Shown: in pieces, positions 25,617 through 34,578 of the stretch
Position numbering within the stretch: position 1 is the first letter of the stretch
How the letters are laid out: each line of letters begins with the position of its first letter
Origin: Blastopirellula marina
GTDB lineage: Bacteria; Planctomycetota; Planctomycetia; Pirellulales; Pirellulaceae
NCBI RefSeq assembly: GCF_002967715.1
Contig: NZ_PUIA01000038.1
Coordinates: 62,001-126,000, forward strand
Length of the DNA stretch: 64,000 nucleotides
Direction: 5' to 3'
Notes under the pieces: generated by a model
Seen by the model: only the letters and a program-made list of their open reading frames with translations
Databases searched by the model: none
Told to the model about the DNA's origin: nothing
Made by a program: the position numbers and the translations under genes

Positions 25617-26981
25617 CTATATCTTGCCGAGGATCGCGTCGCCGCGGAACTTTGGTTTGGCCATGACCAGTTGGCTGACGCCGATCTGACGTTCATGGAA
25701 GCCTGCCTCACAGTAGGCCAGGTAATACTCCCACATGCGAAGGAAGTAGTCGTCCATGCCCAGTGCGCGAATGCGAGGCAGGTGTTCCATGAAGTTCTCG
25801 CGCCAGGCGGCGAGCGTTCGTGCGTAGTGACTGCCGAAGTCTTCCGCATGCACGATCCGTAGATCGGTCTTTCGGGCAATCGAGCGGGCCATCAGCTGGT
25901 ACGAAGGTAGGAAGCCGCCGGGGAAGATATACCGCTGAATGAAGTCGATGCCGCGCGAGTAGCTTTCGACTCGTTCGTCGGGAATGGTGATCACCTGCAA
26001 AGCCATCGTGCCGTGGGGCTTGAGGAGCGAGCCGCATTTCTCGAAGTAGGTGTCGAGGTAATCTCGCCCGACAGCTTCGATCATTTCGATACTGACGACA
26101 TGGTCGTACGTGCCGGTGAGGTCGCGATAGTCTCGTTTGAGCAGCGTCACCTGGTCTTGTAGGCCAGCCTCTTCAATGCGGCGGCAAGCGTAGTTGAACT
26201 GCTGCTGCGAGATGGTGGTGGTTGTCACGTGGCAACCATAGTTCCGGGCAGCATACTCGGCAAAGCCGCCCCAACCGGTGCCAATCTCCAGAACGCGGCT
26301 GCCTGGCTGAAGGTCGAGCTTTTGGCAGATGCGATCGAGCTTGGCGATGGATGCTTGCTGGAGGGTTGCGTCTTCTCGCTCGTAGATCCCAGAGGAATAC
26401 ATCATGGTGGGATCGAGCATGAGTTGAAAGAATTCGTTGCTCAGGTCGTAATGGGCGGCGATATTCTTGCGGCTTCCTACCTTCGAGTTTCGCGTACGCC
26501 ATTGCTGCAAGTTTCTCCACGGGGCAAGCCAGAACGACGTTTTACGCTCGATCCCTTTCAGCGAATCGAGATTGCGAGCCATGATCCGCAAAAGAGCGGT
26601 CAAGTCGTTGCAGACCCACTTCCCTTGCAGGTAGGCTTCCGCCGCAGCGAGTGTTCCCCCGAGCATCATGTGCCGGTAAACGCGGAGGTCGTCGATGCGA
26701 ACGACCGCCCGGAGTTCGACATCGTGGGTGGGGCCGAACTGTACCTGGCCCAGTGGGTCGATGATGAGGATGTGGCCTGCTTCAATCTGCGAGAGCGTAC
26801 GATGCAGGATCTTGCGGCATTGTCGAGCGACATAGCAGTGCAGACCGGAGGAAATCTGAGGCAGTGCCTTTCGCAGCCGTAGCGAGGGATGATCGATCGC
26901 GAGTTCCGCTAGGCCGGTTCGGTCGCTTGAACAGGCACGTGGGCTGTAGGCCGACTCTGCGGATGAGGATATATGGGACAT
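25617..26981 (-). CDS. Cyclopropane-fatty-acid-synthase-type SAM methyltransferase
   Basis: A protein of about 454 residues that belongs to the CFA/mycolic-acid methyltransferase family. Signs are AHYDLSNEFFQLMLDPTMMYSSGIY, the SAM loop VLEIGTGWGGFAEYAA, TISQQQFNYA and the family block VSIEMIEAVG. It should transfer methyl from SAM to a double bond of membrane lipid acyl chains, giving cyclopropane or a branched methylated product. ATG 26981 has a GGTGGAAACG site; the open frame reaches 27134 but that part lies inside the DUF1365 gene. It overlaps the DUF1365 gene by 73 bp, so translation is probably coupled. It is the last gene of the DUF1295-FAD-DUF1365-methyltransferase operon. Confidence 0.85.
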   Translation of the reverse strand: MSHISSSAESAYSPRACSSDRTGLAELAIDHPSLRLRKALPQISSGLHCYVARQCRKILHRTLSQIEAGHILIIDPLGQVQFGPTHDVELRAVVRIDDLRVYRHMMLGGTLAAAEAYLQGKWVCNDLTALLRIMARNLDSLKGIERKTSFWLAPWRNLQQWRTRNSKVGSRKNIAAHYDLSNEFFQLMLDPTMMYSSGIYEREDATLQQASIAKLDRICQKLDLQPGSRVLEIGTGWGGFAEYAARNYGCHVTTTTISQQQFNYACRRIEEAGLQDQVTLLKRDYRDLTGTYDHVVSIEMIEAVGRDYLDTYFEKCGSLLKPHGTMALQVITIPDERVESYSRGIDFIQRYIFPGGFLPSYQLMARSIARKTDLRIVHAEDFGSHYARTLAAWRENFMEHLPRIRALGMDDYFLRMWEYYLAYCEAGFHERQIGVSQLVMAKPKFRGDAILGKI

Positions 26982-27700
26982 CGTTTCCACCAAAGTTTCC
27001 AAGCTTCGTAGTAGATCGCGGCAACGACTTTCAAGCTCATTGCAGGCAGATGCCATAGGAACCGTTGAAGGGTGGCTTGGGCTAACGGCTTTTTTTCTAA
27101 AGACATTCCGGCGTGAAAAACTGGGCTGCCACATTCGTAGTTTTCGAGACCCACGATCAACTGATCCCCCACTGAGTGAAACGACCAGCGGTAGGTATGA
27201 TTCATCGGCATGAACGGCGAGACGTGCATCTGTTTAGGGTGCTCGTAGATCCAGGCCTGATCGGTTTCACTCCACACCGGCTGCAGCACGTAGACCTGCT
27301 GCTCGCCCCAGGGGATATTGTTGACTTCGGCCAGAATGACTGCGGGGAAGTCGTCTTCCTCGTTGTCATAGACGAAGAAGATGTTCAGCGGGCTGAAGTA
27401 GTACCCGAAGTAGCGTAGCTGAGTCAGCAGGTGAATCGGTCCCCGAGGACACTGCCCAAGCTCCTCGGAGACGATCCACCGTACTCGTTGTTCCAGTGAC
27501 CCTTTCTGTGTACGCAGGTGAACATCGCGCGGGAACGAAATGGCCGCGCGGCGATGGTCCGACAAGACGTTGCCAGGGCCAACCACCTGGTCGAGTTCGG
27601 CCAAGTCGAAGCAGGCCATCGTCAGGCGGTAGTTAAACTGATGTTTGACGGGGCCATAACGTGCGTGGGAGACCGTTCCTTCGTACAGGCAACTGTGCAT
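26909..27700 (-). CDS. DUF1365 protein
   Basis: A 263-residue protein with the DUF1365 pattern: MHSCLYEGTVSHARYGPVKHQFNYRLTM at the start, LLTQLRYFGYYFSPLNIFFVYD, then HPKQMHVSPFMPMNHTYRW. DUF1365 genes nearly always lie between a COG2907 FAD protein and a CFA-type methyltransferase, as here, and are thought to act on fatty acids, but the reaction is not established. ATG 27700 matches the conserved N-terminus and lies 17 bp after a GGAAAGAAC stretch; a longer frame to 27778 would add 26 residues inside the FAD gene. It overlaps that gene by 79 bp. Confidence 0.85.
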   Translation of the reverse strand: MHSCLYEGTVSHARYGPVKHQFNYRLTMACFDLAELDQVVGPGNVLSDHRRAAISFPRDVHLRTQKGSLEQRVRWIVSEELGQCPRGPIHLLTQLRYFGYYFSPLNIFFVYDNEEDDFPAVILAEVNNIPWGEQQVYVLQPVWSETDQAWIYEHPKQMHVSPFMPMNHTYRWSFHSVGDQLIVGLENYECGSPVFHAGMSLEKKPLAQATLQRFLWHLPAMSLKVVAAIYYEAWKLWWKRCPIYPHPQSRPTAHVPVQATEPA

Positions 27701-28962
27701 GCGTCCAAGTTCTTTCCAAAGTAAGCGGCAACGGCCAAGGCGCTCTTCACCCCATCCTCGTGAAATCCATAACCACACCAGGCACCGCAGAAGTACGTCT
27801 GTTGCTCACCTTGTATCTGCGGCAGACGCTTCTGGGCACTGTACGAGTGGCGATTGAACGCGGGGTGATCGTAGGGGATCCGCTGGAGAATCTTGCTGGG
27901 ATCGATGCGATCGGTGATGTTCAAGCTCAAGAGGATCGGTGTGGGGGAAGCAACGTTTTGCAGGCGTGAAAGGTCGTATGTCACGCTGGCCGTCGTCTGA
28001 TGACCTTCCGGCAAAAGGTAATTCCAACTGGCCCATGCGTGACGGTGCTGGGGCATCAGCCGCGTGTCGGTGTGCAGGACGGCCTCGTTGGGCTGATAGG
28101 GGAAGTGACCGAGGATCTCTTGCTCGATCTCAGTTGGATCCGCGAGCATCTTCAGCGTTTGATCGGCATGGGTGGCAAAGACCACCTGGTCGAACGTTTC
28201 AGCCTGGTCGTCTTTGGTAATGACGGTAATGCCGGAGGCGTCCCGCAGCACGCGTTTTACGGGCGAGTTAAGCCGGACGCGATCTCCCAGGGGCTGAATC
28301 AGTTTCCGCACGTACTGCTTCGACCCGCCGACGATCGTCTTCCACTGGGGCCGCCTGGTAACCTGCATCAGGCCGTGGTTATCGCAGAAGCCGAGGAAGA
28401 ACTGAGCCGGGAAGTCGAGGATCTGCTGCGGCTCGGCCGACCAGATGGCAGCGGCCATCGGCAGGAGGTACTTTTCGCGAAACATCGTGCCGACGCAACA
28501 GCGATCGAGAAACTGCCCGACCGTTTCTCTGTCGGCGATCGTTTCCCCGCGGACCGCTTCGGTGCCCAAGCGATTGAACCGCAGAATGTCTCGCAGCATC
28601 GTCCAGTAGCGGATCGAGGTGATGTTCCTCCAACTGGGGAATAACCCGCGAAGGCTGCTCCCTTGGTATTCCAGGCCGGACTGCTCGCAGCGGACGCTGA
28701 AGCTCATGTCACTGTCTTGAGCTTCGACGTCCAGCATATCGAGCAAGCGGCAGAAGTTGGGATAGGTTTGGTCATTGAAGACCATGAACCCGGTATCGAC
28801 GTCGTACGAGACGCTATCGATGGTGCAAGTGACCGTGTTGCTATGCCCGCCGGGGTAACTGGCCGCTTCGAAGAGGGTGACGTCGTGATCGCTATGCAGC
28901 ATGCGAGCCACCAGGTTGCCGCTGATCCCACCACCAATTACCGCGATCCGTTGACGATTCAT
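27622..28962 (-). CDS. COG2907-type FAD amine-oxidase-like protein
   Basis: A 446-residue flavoprotein. The FAD-binding fold opens at IAVIGGGISGNLVARML and continues with LFEAASYPGGHSNTV and, near the C-terminus, TYFCGAWCGYGFHEDGVKSAL, which holds the cofactor. Members are annotated as predicted NAD/FAD-binding proteins (COG2907) and as desaturase-like amine oxidases, and they are linked to fatty-acid modification. ATG 28962 gives the typical N-terminus; the longer frame to 29118 adds an unlikely basic stretch within the previous gene. It begins 11 bp after the DUF1295 stop and overlaps DUF1365. Confidence 0.85.
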   Translation of the reverse strand: MNRQRIAVIGGGISGNLVARMLHSDHDVTLFEAASYPGGHSNTVTCTIDSVSYDVDTGFMVFNDQTYPNFCRLLDMLDVEAQDSDMSFSVRCEQSGLEYQGSSLRGLFPSWRNITSIRYWTMLRDILRFNRLGTEAVRGETIADRETVGQFLDRCCVGTMFREKYLLPMAAAIWSAEPQQILDFPAQFFLGFCDNHGLMQVTRRPQWKTIVGGSKQYVRKLIQPLGDRVRLNSPVKRVLRDASGITVITKDDQAETFDQVVFATHADQTLKMLADPTEIEQEILGHFPYQPNEAVLHTDTRLMPQHRHAWASWNYLLPEGHQTTASVTYDLSRLQNVASPTPILLSLNITDRIDPSKILQRIPYDHPAFNRHSYSAQKRLPQIQGEQQTYFCGAWCGYGFHEDGVKSALAVAAYFGKNLDACTVACTKERSPTHVMAPSNISLTTA

Positions 28963-28972
28963 GAGACGCTTT

Positions 28973-29800
28973 CTAGGAGGTAGGCCAGTGGGAATGAGGC
29001 GAGACGCTGGCCGCTTCCTCTTTCGGTGCCGGAGGCCAGGGGAAGAAACTGCTTGTACGGCGAATGTAGTCGGAGTACTCGGGGCGGCGGTTGGGAATGC
29101 GTTTCTCGAGATGGGCAACCCCAGAGAACCAAGCCAGGCAGAAGGTCATCAACGCGGGGCCAACGATCGTCCACCAGGCCGACGCATCGAATGAGATGGC
29201 CAGCACGTAGTAGCCACACCAGACGAGGAAGTCGCCGAAGTAGTTCGGGTGCCGCGTGTAATGCCACAGCCCTTGATCGAGTACCTTGCCGTGGCTCTGG
29301 GGATCGCTCTTGAAGCGAGCGAGTTGATAGTCGCCGATGCTTTCAAAACTGAACCCTATCAGCCAAAGCAGTAGGCCGACTGGCGTAAGGGGCGAAAAAC
29401 TAGCATCGAGGGTGGGTATCACTTGCAGCGGCAGAGAGACGATCCACATGATGACCCCTTGCAGTCCGAAGATCACCACCAGGCTGAAAAGGGCGAAGTT
29501 ACGGCCAGGCTTCTGCCGCATCTCGGTGTATCGAGAGTCTTCGCCATGGCCGAGGTTTCGCCAAGCGAGATAACCGGCCAAGCGGCATCCCCAGATGGTC
29601 ACCAGGATGGTTGTCACCCAGGCAGTCGTTGTCGGAGCGGCCGCGAACAGAAGGGAAACCCACGAGATGACCACAAAGCCGAAGCCCCAGAAGAGGTCGA
29701 CAATGCTGGCGTCTTTCAACCACAGGCTGACCAGCCACAGGGATAGCATGCACCCTGCGACGACGCCGGCGTTGATCAGAAGTAGGTAAGCAAGGTCCAT
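28973..29800 (-). CDS. DUF1295 integral membrane protein
   Basis: A 275-residue membrane protein with about six hydrophobic segments. The C-terminal block GLWHYTRHPNYFGDFLVWCGYY is the signature of the DUF1295/steroid 5-alpha-reductase-like group, related to isoprenylcysteine methyltransferase-type folds. The substrate is unknown, but its place as first gene of a four-gene operon with an FAD protein, DUF1365 and a CFA-type methyltransferase points to lipid or isoprenoid reduction. A long inverted repeat ends at its ATG and may control it. Confidence 0.85.
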   Translation of the reverse strand: MDLAYLLLINAGVVAGCMLSLWLVSLWLKDASIVDLFWGFGFVVISWVSLLFAAAPTTTAWVTTILVTIWGCRLAGYLAWRNLGHGEDSRYTEMRQKPGRNFALFSLVVIFGLQGVIMWIVSLPLQVIPTLDASFSPLTPVGLLLWLIGFSFESIGDYQLARFKSDPQSHGKVLDQGLWHYTRHPNYFGDFLVWCGYYVLAISFDASAWWTIVGPALMTFCLAWFSGVAHLEKRIPNRRPEYSDYIRRTSSFFPWPPAPKEEAASVSPHSHWPTS

Positions 29801-29859
29801 GAAATTGCTGCGGAGTAGGGGTTAGCAACGCGCTAAATTCCATAACCGCAGCAATTTTC
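29801..29859 (-). promoter_or_regulatory. Inverted repeat abutting the DUF1295 start codon
   Basis: Arms at 29801-29813 (GAAATTGCTGCGG) and 29846-29859 (CCGCAGCAATTTTC) are near-perfect reverse complements with one extra T. An inner 4-bp TAGC/GCTA stem lies between. On the minus strand the second arm ends at the base before the DUF1295 ATG, and no ribosome site is seen. It may be a hairpin that controls translation, or an operator. Confidence 0.55.
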
Positions 29860-29864
29860 AGGGG

Positions 29865-31643
29865 TTAACTCGCTTTGGCCGTTTTTTGCTCGGCGATCCA
29901 ACGATCGATCAGTCGCTCGAGAACCGGCAAGGGAATCGCCCCGTTGTCGAGGACGGCGTTGTGGAACTTACGCAGGTCGAAATCATCCCCCAGTTCCTGC
30001 TCGGCCTTGGCTCTGAGCTGTTTGATCTGTAGTTCGCCGATCTTGTAGGCCAAGGCCTGGCCAGGCCAGACGATGTAGCGGTCAATCTCGACGGCGACTT
30101 CCAGGTCGCTTTTGCCGCTGTTTTCCTTGAAGAACTTGATGGCCTGAGCGCGGCTCCAACCCATGTTATGCATGCCGGTGTCGACCACCAGGCGACAGGC
30201 TCGCCACATCTCGAAAGTCAGTTGGCCGAACTTGTCGTACGGTGTCTGGTAGAAGCCCATCTCTTCGCCGAGCGATTCAGCGTACAGGGCCCATCCTTCG
30301 ACGAACGCGGTGTAGTGCCCTTGGCGGCGGAAGCGGGGGAGATCGGTCAGCTCTTGGGCACGGGCAATTTGCAAGTGATGCCCAGGGCAGGCTTCATGCA
30401 GTGTGAGCGCTTCCATTTCGTACTTCGGACGGCTATCGAGCGCGAAGGTGTTGGCCATGAAGAATCCGGCTCGAGCGGCTTCCACTGAACCAGGGTAGTA
30501 GCGGGCCGAGGTCTGGTTGGGGGCTTCGTAGTCGGGGAAGGCCCGCACCCCGTAAGGAAGTCGTGGCAGTTCGACAAACAGCTTCGGCAGTTCGGCATCG
30601 ACGCGCTTGGCGATATCGCGATACCCGATCAGCAGGTCGTCAGCTTCGGTGTAATAGAACTGGGGATCGGTCTTGAGGAAGTGGATGAACTCTTCAAAGC
30701 TCCCATCGAAGCCAGACTCGCGGATCACTTTTTCCATCTCGCCGCGAATTCGCTTCACCTCGCTCATGCCGATCTCGTGGATCTCTTGCGGGGTGAGATC
30801 GGTCGTGGTGGAGTAGCGACATCGGTAGGCGTAGTAGTCGCGGCCGTCCGGCAGAGCGGCGGCACCGATGATCTCGGCACCCTTGGGCAGGTATTCATCC
30901 TCGATGAACGTCTTCAGTTTGAGCATCGCGGGAAAGACACGATTGGCAATGGCCGCTTTACCGAGTTTGGATAGCCGATCTTGTTCGTCAGCAGAGATCG
31001 AATCGGGGAAATCCTGGAACGGCTTGAACAGTGGGCTGTCGGTGGCGTCGGCAAGGACCTGGCCACTGATTTGTTTGGGGATACTACCCAGTGGACCAGG
31101 CGGCTGGACCCAGCGTGTTTCGATCCCCTTGCGCAGCAGGGCCGTGTTCTGCTCGAGATACTGAGGATAGCTGTTGAGCCGCGCGAGGTAGTTCTCGTAG
31201 TCCTTCACCGTGTTGAACGGCATCTGCTCGGCCGTGAATGCCAGGTCGAATTGCGGGCCGCCCAACTGGTCGATCGCCAGAAGTTCGCTGGGGTACTTCT
31301 GCCCTTCGATCTCTCGACGGACGTTGTAATCAAACAGTTCGTAGGAAAGCAGGTCCTGGCCGGTTAGTTGGCTGGAGTCGATCTGCCGGAGCTTTTCGAG
31401 CAACTCGTGCGGGTGCTTGTCGCGTTCTTCAAGGGCTGCGAGGGACAGATCGGTCCACTTGTCGTTGCCGCGAGGATCGCCGACCGAGGTGCCTAGCGTG
31501 GGGAAGTTATCGAGCCGCCACTGCCAGTCGTCGGCAAACAGCTGATACAGCTGAGCCGCGGCTGAGCTGTCCTGGGCGAACAAAGAATTAGGCAGCGCGG
31601 CTAGGGTAACCAACGCAACGGCGACCAAGCGAAGCAGGGACAT
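29865..31643 (-). CDS. DUF885 metallopeptidase-like protein
   Basis: A 592-residue secreted protein with a signal peptide (cleavage near LFA|QDS). The block LTLHEACPGHHLQIARAQE carries the His and Glu residues of the HExxxGH-type zinc site of the DUF885 family, and the rest follows the family's helical plan (FEMWRACRLVVDTGMHNMGWSRAQAI). DUF885 proteins are distant relatives of M3/M32-type peptidases; some have peptidase activity, many are untested. The ATG follows GGAAGGAT. Its stop is 64 bp from the DUF1295 start, so the two could be cotranscribed through an inverted repeat. Confidence 0.85.
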   Translation of the reverse strand: MSLLRLVAVALVTLAALPNSLFAQDSSAAAQLYQLFADDWQWRLDNFPTLGTSVGDPRGNDKWTDLSLAALEERDKHPHELLEKLRQIDSSQLTGQDLLSYELFDYNVRREIEGQKYPSELLAIDQLGGPQFDLAFTAEQMPFNTVKDYENYLARLNSYPQYLEQNTALLRKGIETRWVQPPGPLGSIPKQISGQVLADATDSPLFKPFQDFPDSISADEQDRLSKLGKAAIANRVFPAMLKLKTFIEDEYLPKGAEIIGAAALPDGRDYYAYRCRYSTTTDLTPQEIHEIGMSEVKRIRGEMEKVIRESGFDGSFEEFIHFLKTDPQFYYTEADDLLIGYRDIAKRVDAELPKLFVELPRLPYGVRAFPDYEAPNQTSARYYPGSVEAARAGFFMANTFALDSRPKYEMEALTLHEACPGHHLQIARAQELTDLPRFRRQGHYTAFVEGWALYAESLGEEMGFYQTPYDKFGQLTFEMWRACRLVVDTGMHNMGWSRAQAIKFFKENSGKSDLEVAVEIDRYIVWPGQALAYKIGELQIKQLRAKAEQELGDDFDLRKFHNAVLDNGAIPLPVLERLIDRWIAEQKTAKAS

Positions 31644-31743
31644 GGATATCCTTCCGGACGTTCATGGGCGAAAAAGGCAAAGCTGTGTTGCCTCCTATTC
31701 TGAACGACGAACGATTTTCCGCCAACCTCTTAGATGTACAATT

Positions 31744-33048
31744 TTACGAATCGTTATCGGAGAAATACTGGACCGTCCCCAGCGAAGCGATCGCGGCACC
31801 GATGCGCGACAAAGCAACCGCATAGGCGGCCGTGCGCATGTCGATCTTCTTTTCGACCATCCAGTCGTACACGTGGTTGAATTCCCGGGCCATCATCGTG
31901 TGTAGCTTTTGTTGCACCTCGTCCAGGTTCCAGTAGTAGCCTTGTTGATTCTGAACCCATTCGAAGTAGCTGACGGTGACACCGCCTGCATTGGCCAGGA
32001 TATCGGGGACCACCAGCTTACCCTTTTCGTTGAGGATCTCGTCCGCTTCACCGGTGATAGGGCCGTTGGCCACTTCGACAATGACCGGGGCTTTGATCTT
32101 ATTGGCGTTCGAGGCGGTGATCACGTTCTCTAGGGCGGCGGGAACGAGAATGTCGACATCCAGCTCCAGCAGTTCTTCGTTGGTGATCGCTTTGGACTGG
32201 ATCGCTTCGCAAACCGAACCGGTGCAGTAGACGGCTTGCAGGCGTCGTGATTCGTTCTTGACCTGTATCAAGCTGGGGATATCGAATCCTTCTGGCTTGT
32301 AGCATCCACCGGATGAATCGCTGACGCCCACAACCTGGTAGCCGTCCGAGTGCAATAGCCGAGCAATATGTTGCCCGGCATTACCGAAACCTTGTACGGC
32401 AACGCGTATCGTTTTGGGCTCCCAGTCCCGTTTCTTTTCGAGCTCTTTGATGCAGTAGTAAGCGCCGCGGCCGGTAGCCTCTTCACGTCCCTGGCTACCA
32501 CCCAGGGGAATTGGTTTGCCGGTAATCACGCCGGGCGTATGGCGGCGATGGATCTTCGAATACTCATCCATCATCCAGCCCATGATCATGGCGTTGGTGT
32601 ACATGTCAGGGGCGGGGATGTCGGTCTCGGGGCCGATGAAGTCGGCGATCTGTTCGATGAAGCCGCGCGAGAGCCGCTCGAGTTCCATCCGCGAAAGCTC
32701 TTTCGGGTTCACGCAGATGCCCCCTTTCGCGCCCCCGTAAGGGATGTTCATCACGGCACACTTGAAGGTCATCCAGAAGGCGAGCGCTTTCACTTCCGAG
32801 ATATCGACATTGGGCGAGTAGCGCAGGCCCCCTTTGGTTGGTCCGCGGGTGTCGTCGTGGCGAACGCGATAGCCGGTGAAGACTTTCAGCGAGCCGTTGT
32901 CCATCCTCACCGGTACCGAAACTTGTAGGATCTGCTTGGGGTGTTTCAAGCGTTCGAGGGCTTCGGCGTCGATGTCGGCATACTGAAACGCTTTATCTAG
33001 ACGGGCGATCGCACCGGAGAATAGATCGGTACTGACTGGGGCATTCAT
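31744..33048 (-). CDS. gdhA: Glutamate dehydrogenase (Glu/Leu/Phe/Val family)
   Basis: A 434-residue cytosolic dehydrogenase that reversibly converts 2-oxoglutarate and ammonium to glutamate. Signs are TRGPTKGGLRYSPNV, the catalytic Lys region NIPYGGAKGGICVNP, the gating region PAPDMYTNAMIMGWMMDEY, the Rossmann loop VAVQGFGNAGQHIA and the C-terminal NAGGVTVSYFEWVQN. Length and order match bacterial NAD-type enzymes of about 420-435 residues. Coenzyme choice cannot be fixed by eye. It stands alone, 132 bp downstream of the GT4 gene on the same strand. Confidence 0.95.
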   Translation of the reverse strand: MNAPVSTDLFSGAIARLDKAFQYADIDAEALERLKHPKQILQVSVPVRMDNGSLKVFTGYRVRHDDTRGPTKGGLRYSPNVDISEVKALAFWMTFKCAVMNIPYGGAKGGICVNPKELSRMELERLSRGFIEQIADFIGPETDIPAPDMYTNAMIMGWMMDEYSKIHRRHTPGVITGKPIPLGGSQGREEATGRGAYYCIKELEKKRDWEPKTIRVAVQGFGNAGQHIARLLHSDGYQVVGVSDSSGGCYKPEGFDIPSLIQVKNESRRLQAVYCTGSVCEAIQSKAITNEELLELDVDILVPAALENVITASNANKIKAPVIVEVANGPITGEADEILNEKGKLVVPDILANAGGVTVSYFEWVQNQQGYYWNLDEVQQKLHTMMAREFNHVYDWMVEKKIDMRTAAYAVALSRIGAAIASLGTVQYFSDNDS

Positions 33049-33180
33049 GGCAAACCTACCTTGCTGGAGCTACAGATGAGGTGAGTTTCCGCGTCGATGC
33101 GGATGGGGTAGCAATCGAGTGCGGCTCCATTCTTATCATTGTTTCCCCGCCAGAGCCGAGAAGCAATACGAGAGAAGCGT

Positions 33181-34365
33181 CTAGCGATGATAGACCATCG
33201 GTGGTACGCCGGCGGTCGGCAGCGTAGCGGTTGTGCGTTTGGGGAGCGAGACCGGCTTGGAAACGTCGCGGCGAAGAACACGCCGGGCGACTTCGGTGTA
33301 GATCTCTTCGTGACGAATCACGTTGCGGTGGTTGTCGAACATATCGAGGAAGCGTGCCCTGCCGGCCATGCCCATTTGCTCGGCCAGGTCGTCGTTTTCC
33401 AGGACCGTGGCCACCGCCGCAGACAACGCCGTGGCATTGTTGCTGGGGACCAGGTAGCCTGTCTCGCCGTCGACAACGCTTTCGATCAGCCCGCCCACGC
33501 GGGTAGCGACCACCGGTTTGAACGCGGCCATCGCTTCGGGAGGGGTCAGGCCGAATGCTTCCTGCGTAGGACAAGCGACCAGAAGATCGATGGCCCGCAT
33601 CATATTGGGGATATCGTATTGAAAGTCGACGAAGCGAAATTCGTTATGCAACCCCTGTCGATCGATACGGCGAGACACACGTTTCATGTAGTGAGGACAG
33701 CGGTTGCCGATGACGGCGACCTTGGCACGGGGGACACGCCGCAGGATCTCAGGCAGGGCCTTAAGCAGCAGCAGATGATTCTTGCGGGGGCAAACGTCGC
33801 CGACGATGCCGATCAGCTTGTCGGATTCTGTGAAACCATTCTCGCGACGCCATCGGTCGCGAAGTTGCTGGGAGTTTCTCGGGATCGGAGCGTGATCGAT
33901 CAGGGCACGAATCGTTTCGATATTGTGCGGCCGGACGCGATTCCAGTTGATTTCGATACTGCGGGTATGATCGGAATTCGCGATCACAAAGTCCTTCATC
34001 ATCCAATAGGCATGCAGCTTGTTGTGGTGGGCGGTGGCTACCACAGGGACTTCGGTGAACATCTTCAGCATCATGCCAAAGATTTGTCCGCTGGTGTTGT
34101 GGGTGTGGACGATGTCGATGTGTTCGTGCTCGATCCAGCGGGCCATCGCTTTTAGATCGTGAAAGGGCCAGCGTTTCAGATCGGAGCAGCGGAACTTGAC
34201 GCCTGTGCCTGGCAATTGACTTTGGATCCAGGAGTTATTTCGACCAACCAGAGTGACATCGTGCCCGCGTCTCGCGAGTCCTTCGGCTAAACGCAGACAT
34301 TGAATAATGGCTCCGTTAACGCCGAATCCGGAGATAAGTTGCACGATCTTCATGGGAGGCCGCAT
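33181..34365 (-). CDS. GT4-family glycosyltransferase
   Basis: A 394-residue GT-B enzyme. N-terminal: MKIVQLISGFGVNGAIIQCLRLAEGLARRGHDVTLV. Acceptor side: DIVHTHNTSGQIFGMML. Donor side: IGIVGDVCPRKNHLLLLKAL, then TQEAFGLTPPEAMAAFKPVVAT, which carries the GT4 paired glutamates, and ETGYLVPSNNATAL. It probably builds part of a surface polysaccharide or glycolipid. I chose ATG 34365, which has an AGGAA site close upstream; the inner ATG 34353 starts the conserved MKIVQL. No partner genes are adjacent. Confidence 0.8.
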   Translation of the reverse strand: MRPPMKIVQLISGFGVNGAIIQCLRLAEGLARRGHDVTLVGRNNSWIQSQLPGTGVKFRCSDLKRWPFHDLKAMARWIEHEHIDIVHTHNTSGQIFGMMLKMFTEVPVVATAHHNKLHAYWMMKDFVIANSDHTRSIEINWNRVRPHNIETIRALIDHAPIPRNSQQLRDRWRRENGFTESDKLIGIVGDVCPRKNHLLLLKALPEILRRVPRAKVAVIGNRCPHYMKRVSRRIDRQGLHNEFRFVDFQYDIPNMMRAIDLLVACPTQEAFGLTPPEAMAAFKPVVATRVGGLIESVVDGETGYLVPSNNATALSAAVATVLENDDLAEQMGMAGRARFLDMFDNHRNVIRHEEIYTEVARRVLRRDVSKPVSLPKRTTATLPTAGVPPMVYHR

Positions 34366-34578
34366 AGTTCCTGGGTGTCTCGTCAAGCCGACCTGGCGGG
34401 TTAGCGCACAGATCGGATCGCGTTCTTAACCAAATTGGCCAAACGAGACAAGACGAACCCAAGTGGTGGGGGCTGGCCCACGAGGCTGCCATTGGATGGT
34501 TCTCCCTAGCCTTGCCGGTTGTGATAAAGTATGACAAATGCATTCTGAGACTCGACTTGACAGCAGTGATAGCATCTG

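Noticed and set aside
33139-34155. Plus-strand frame of 338 codons opposite the GT4 gene
   Set aside because: Antisense to the glycosyltransferase that has full GT4 signatures.
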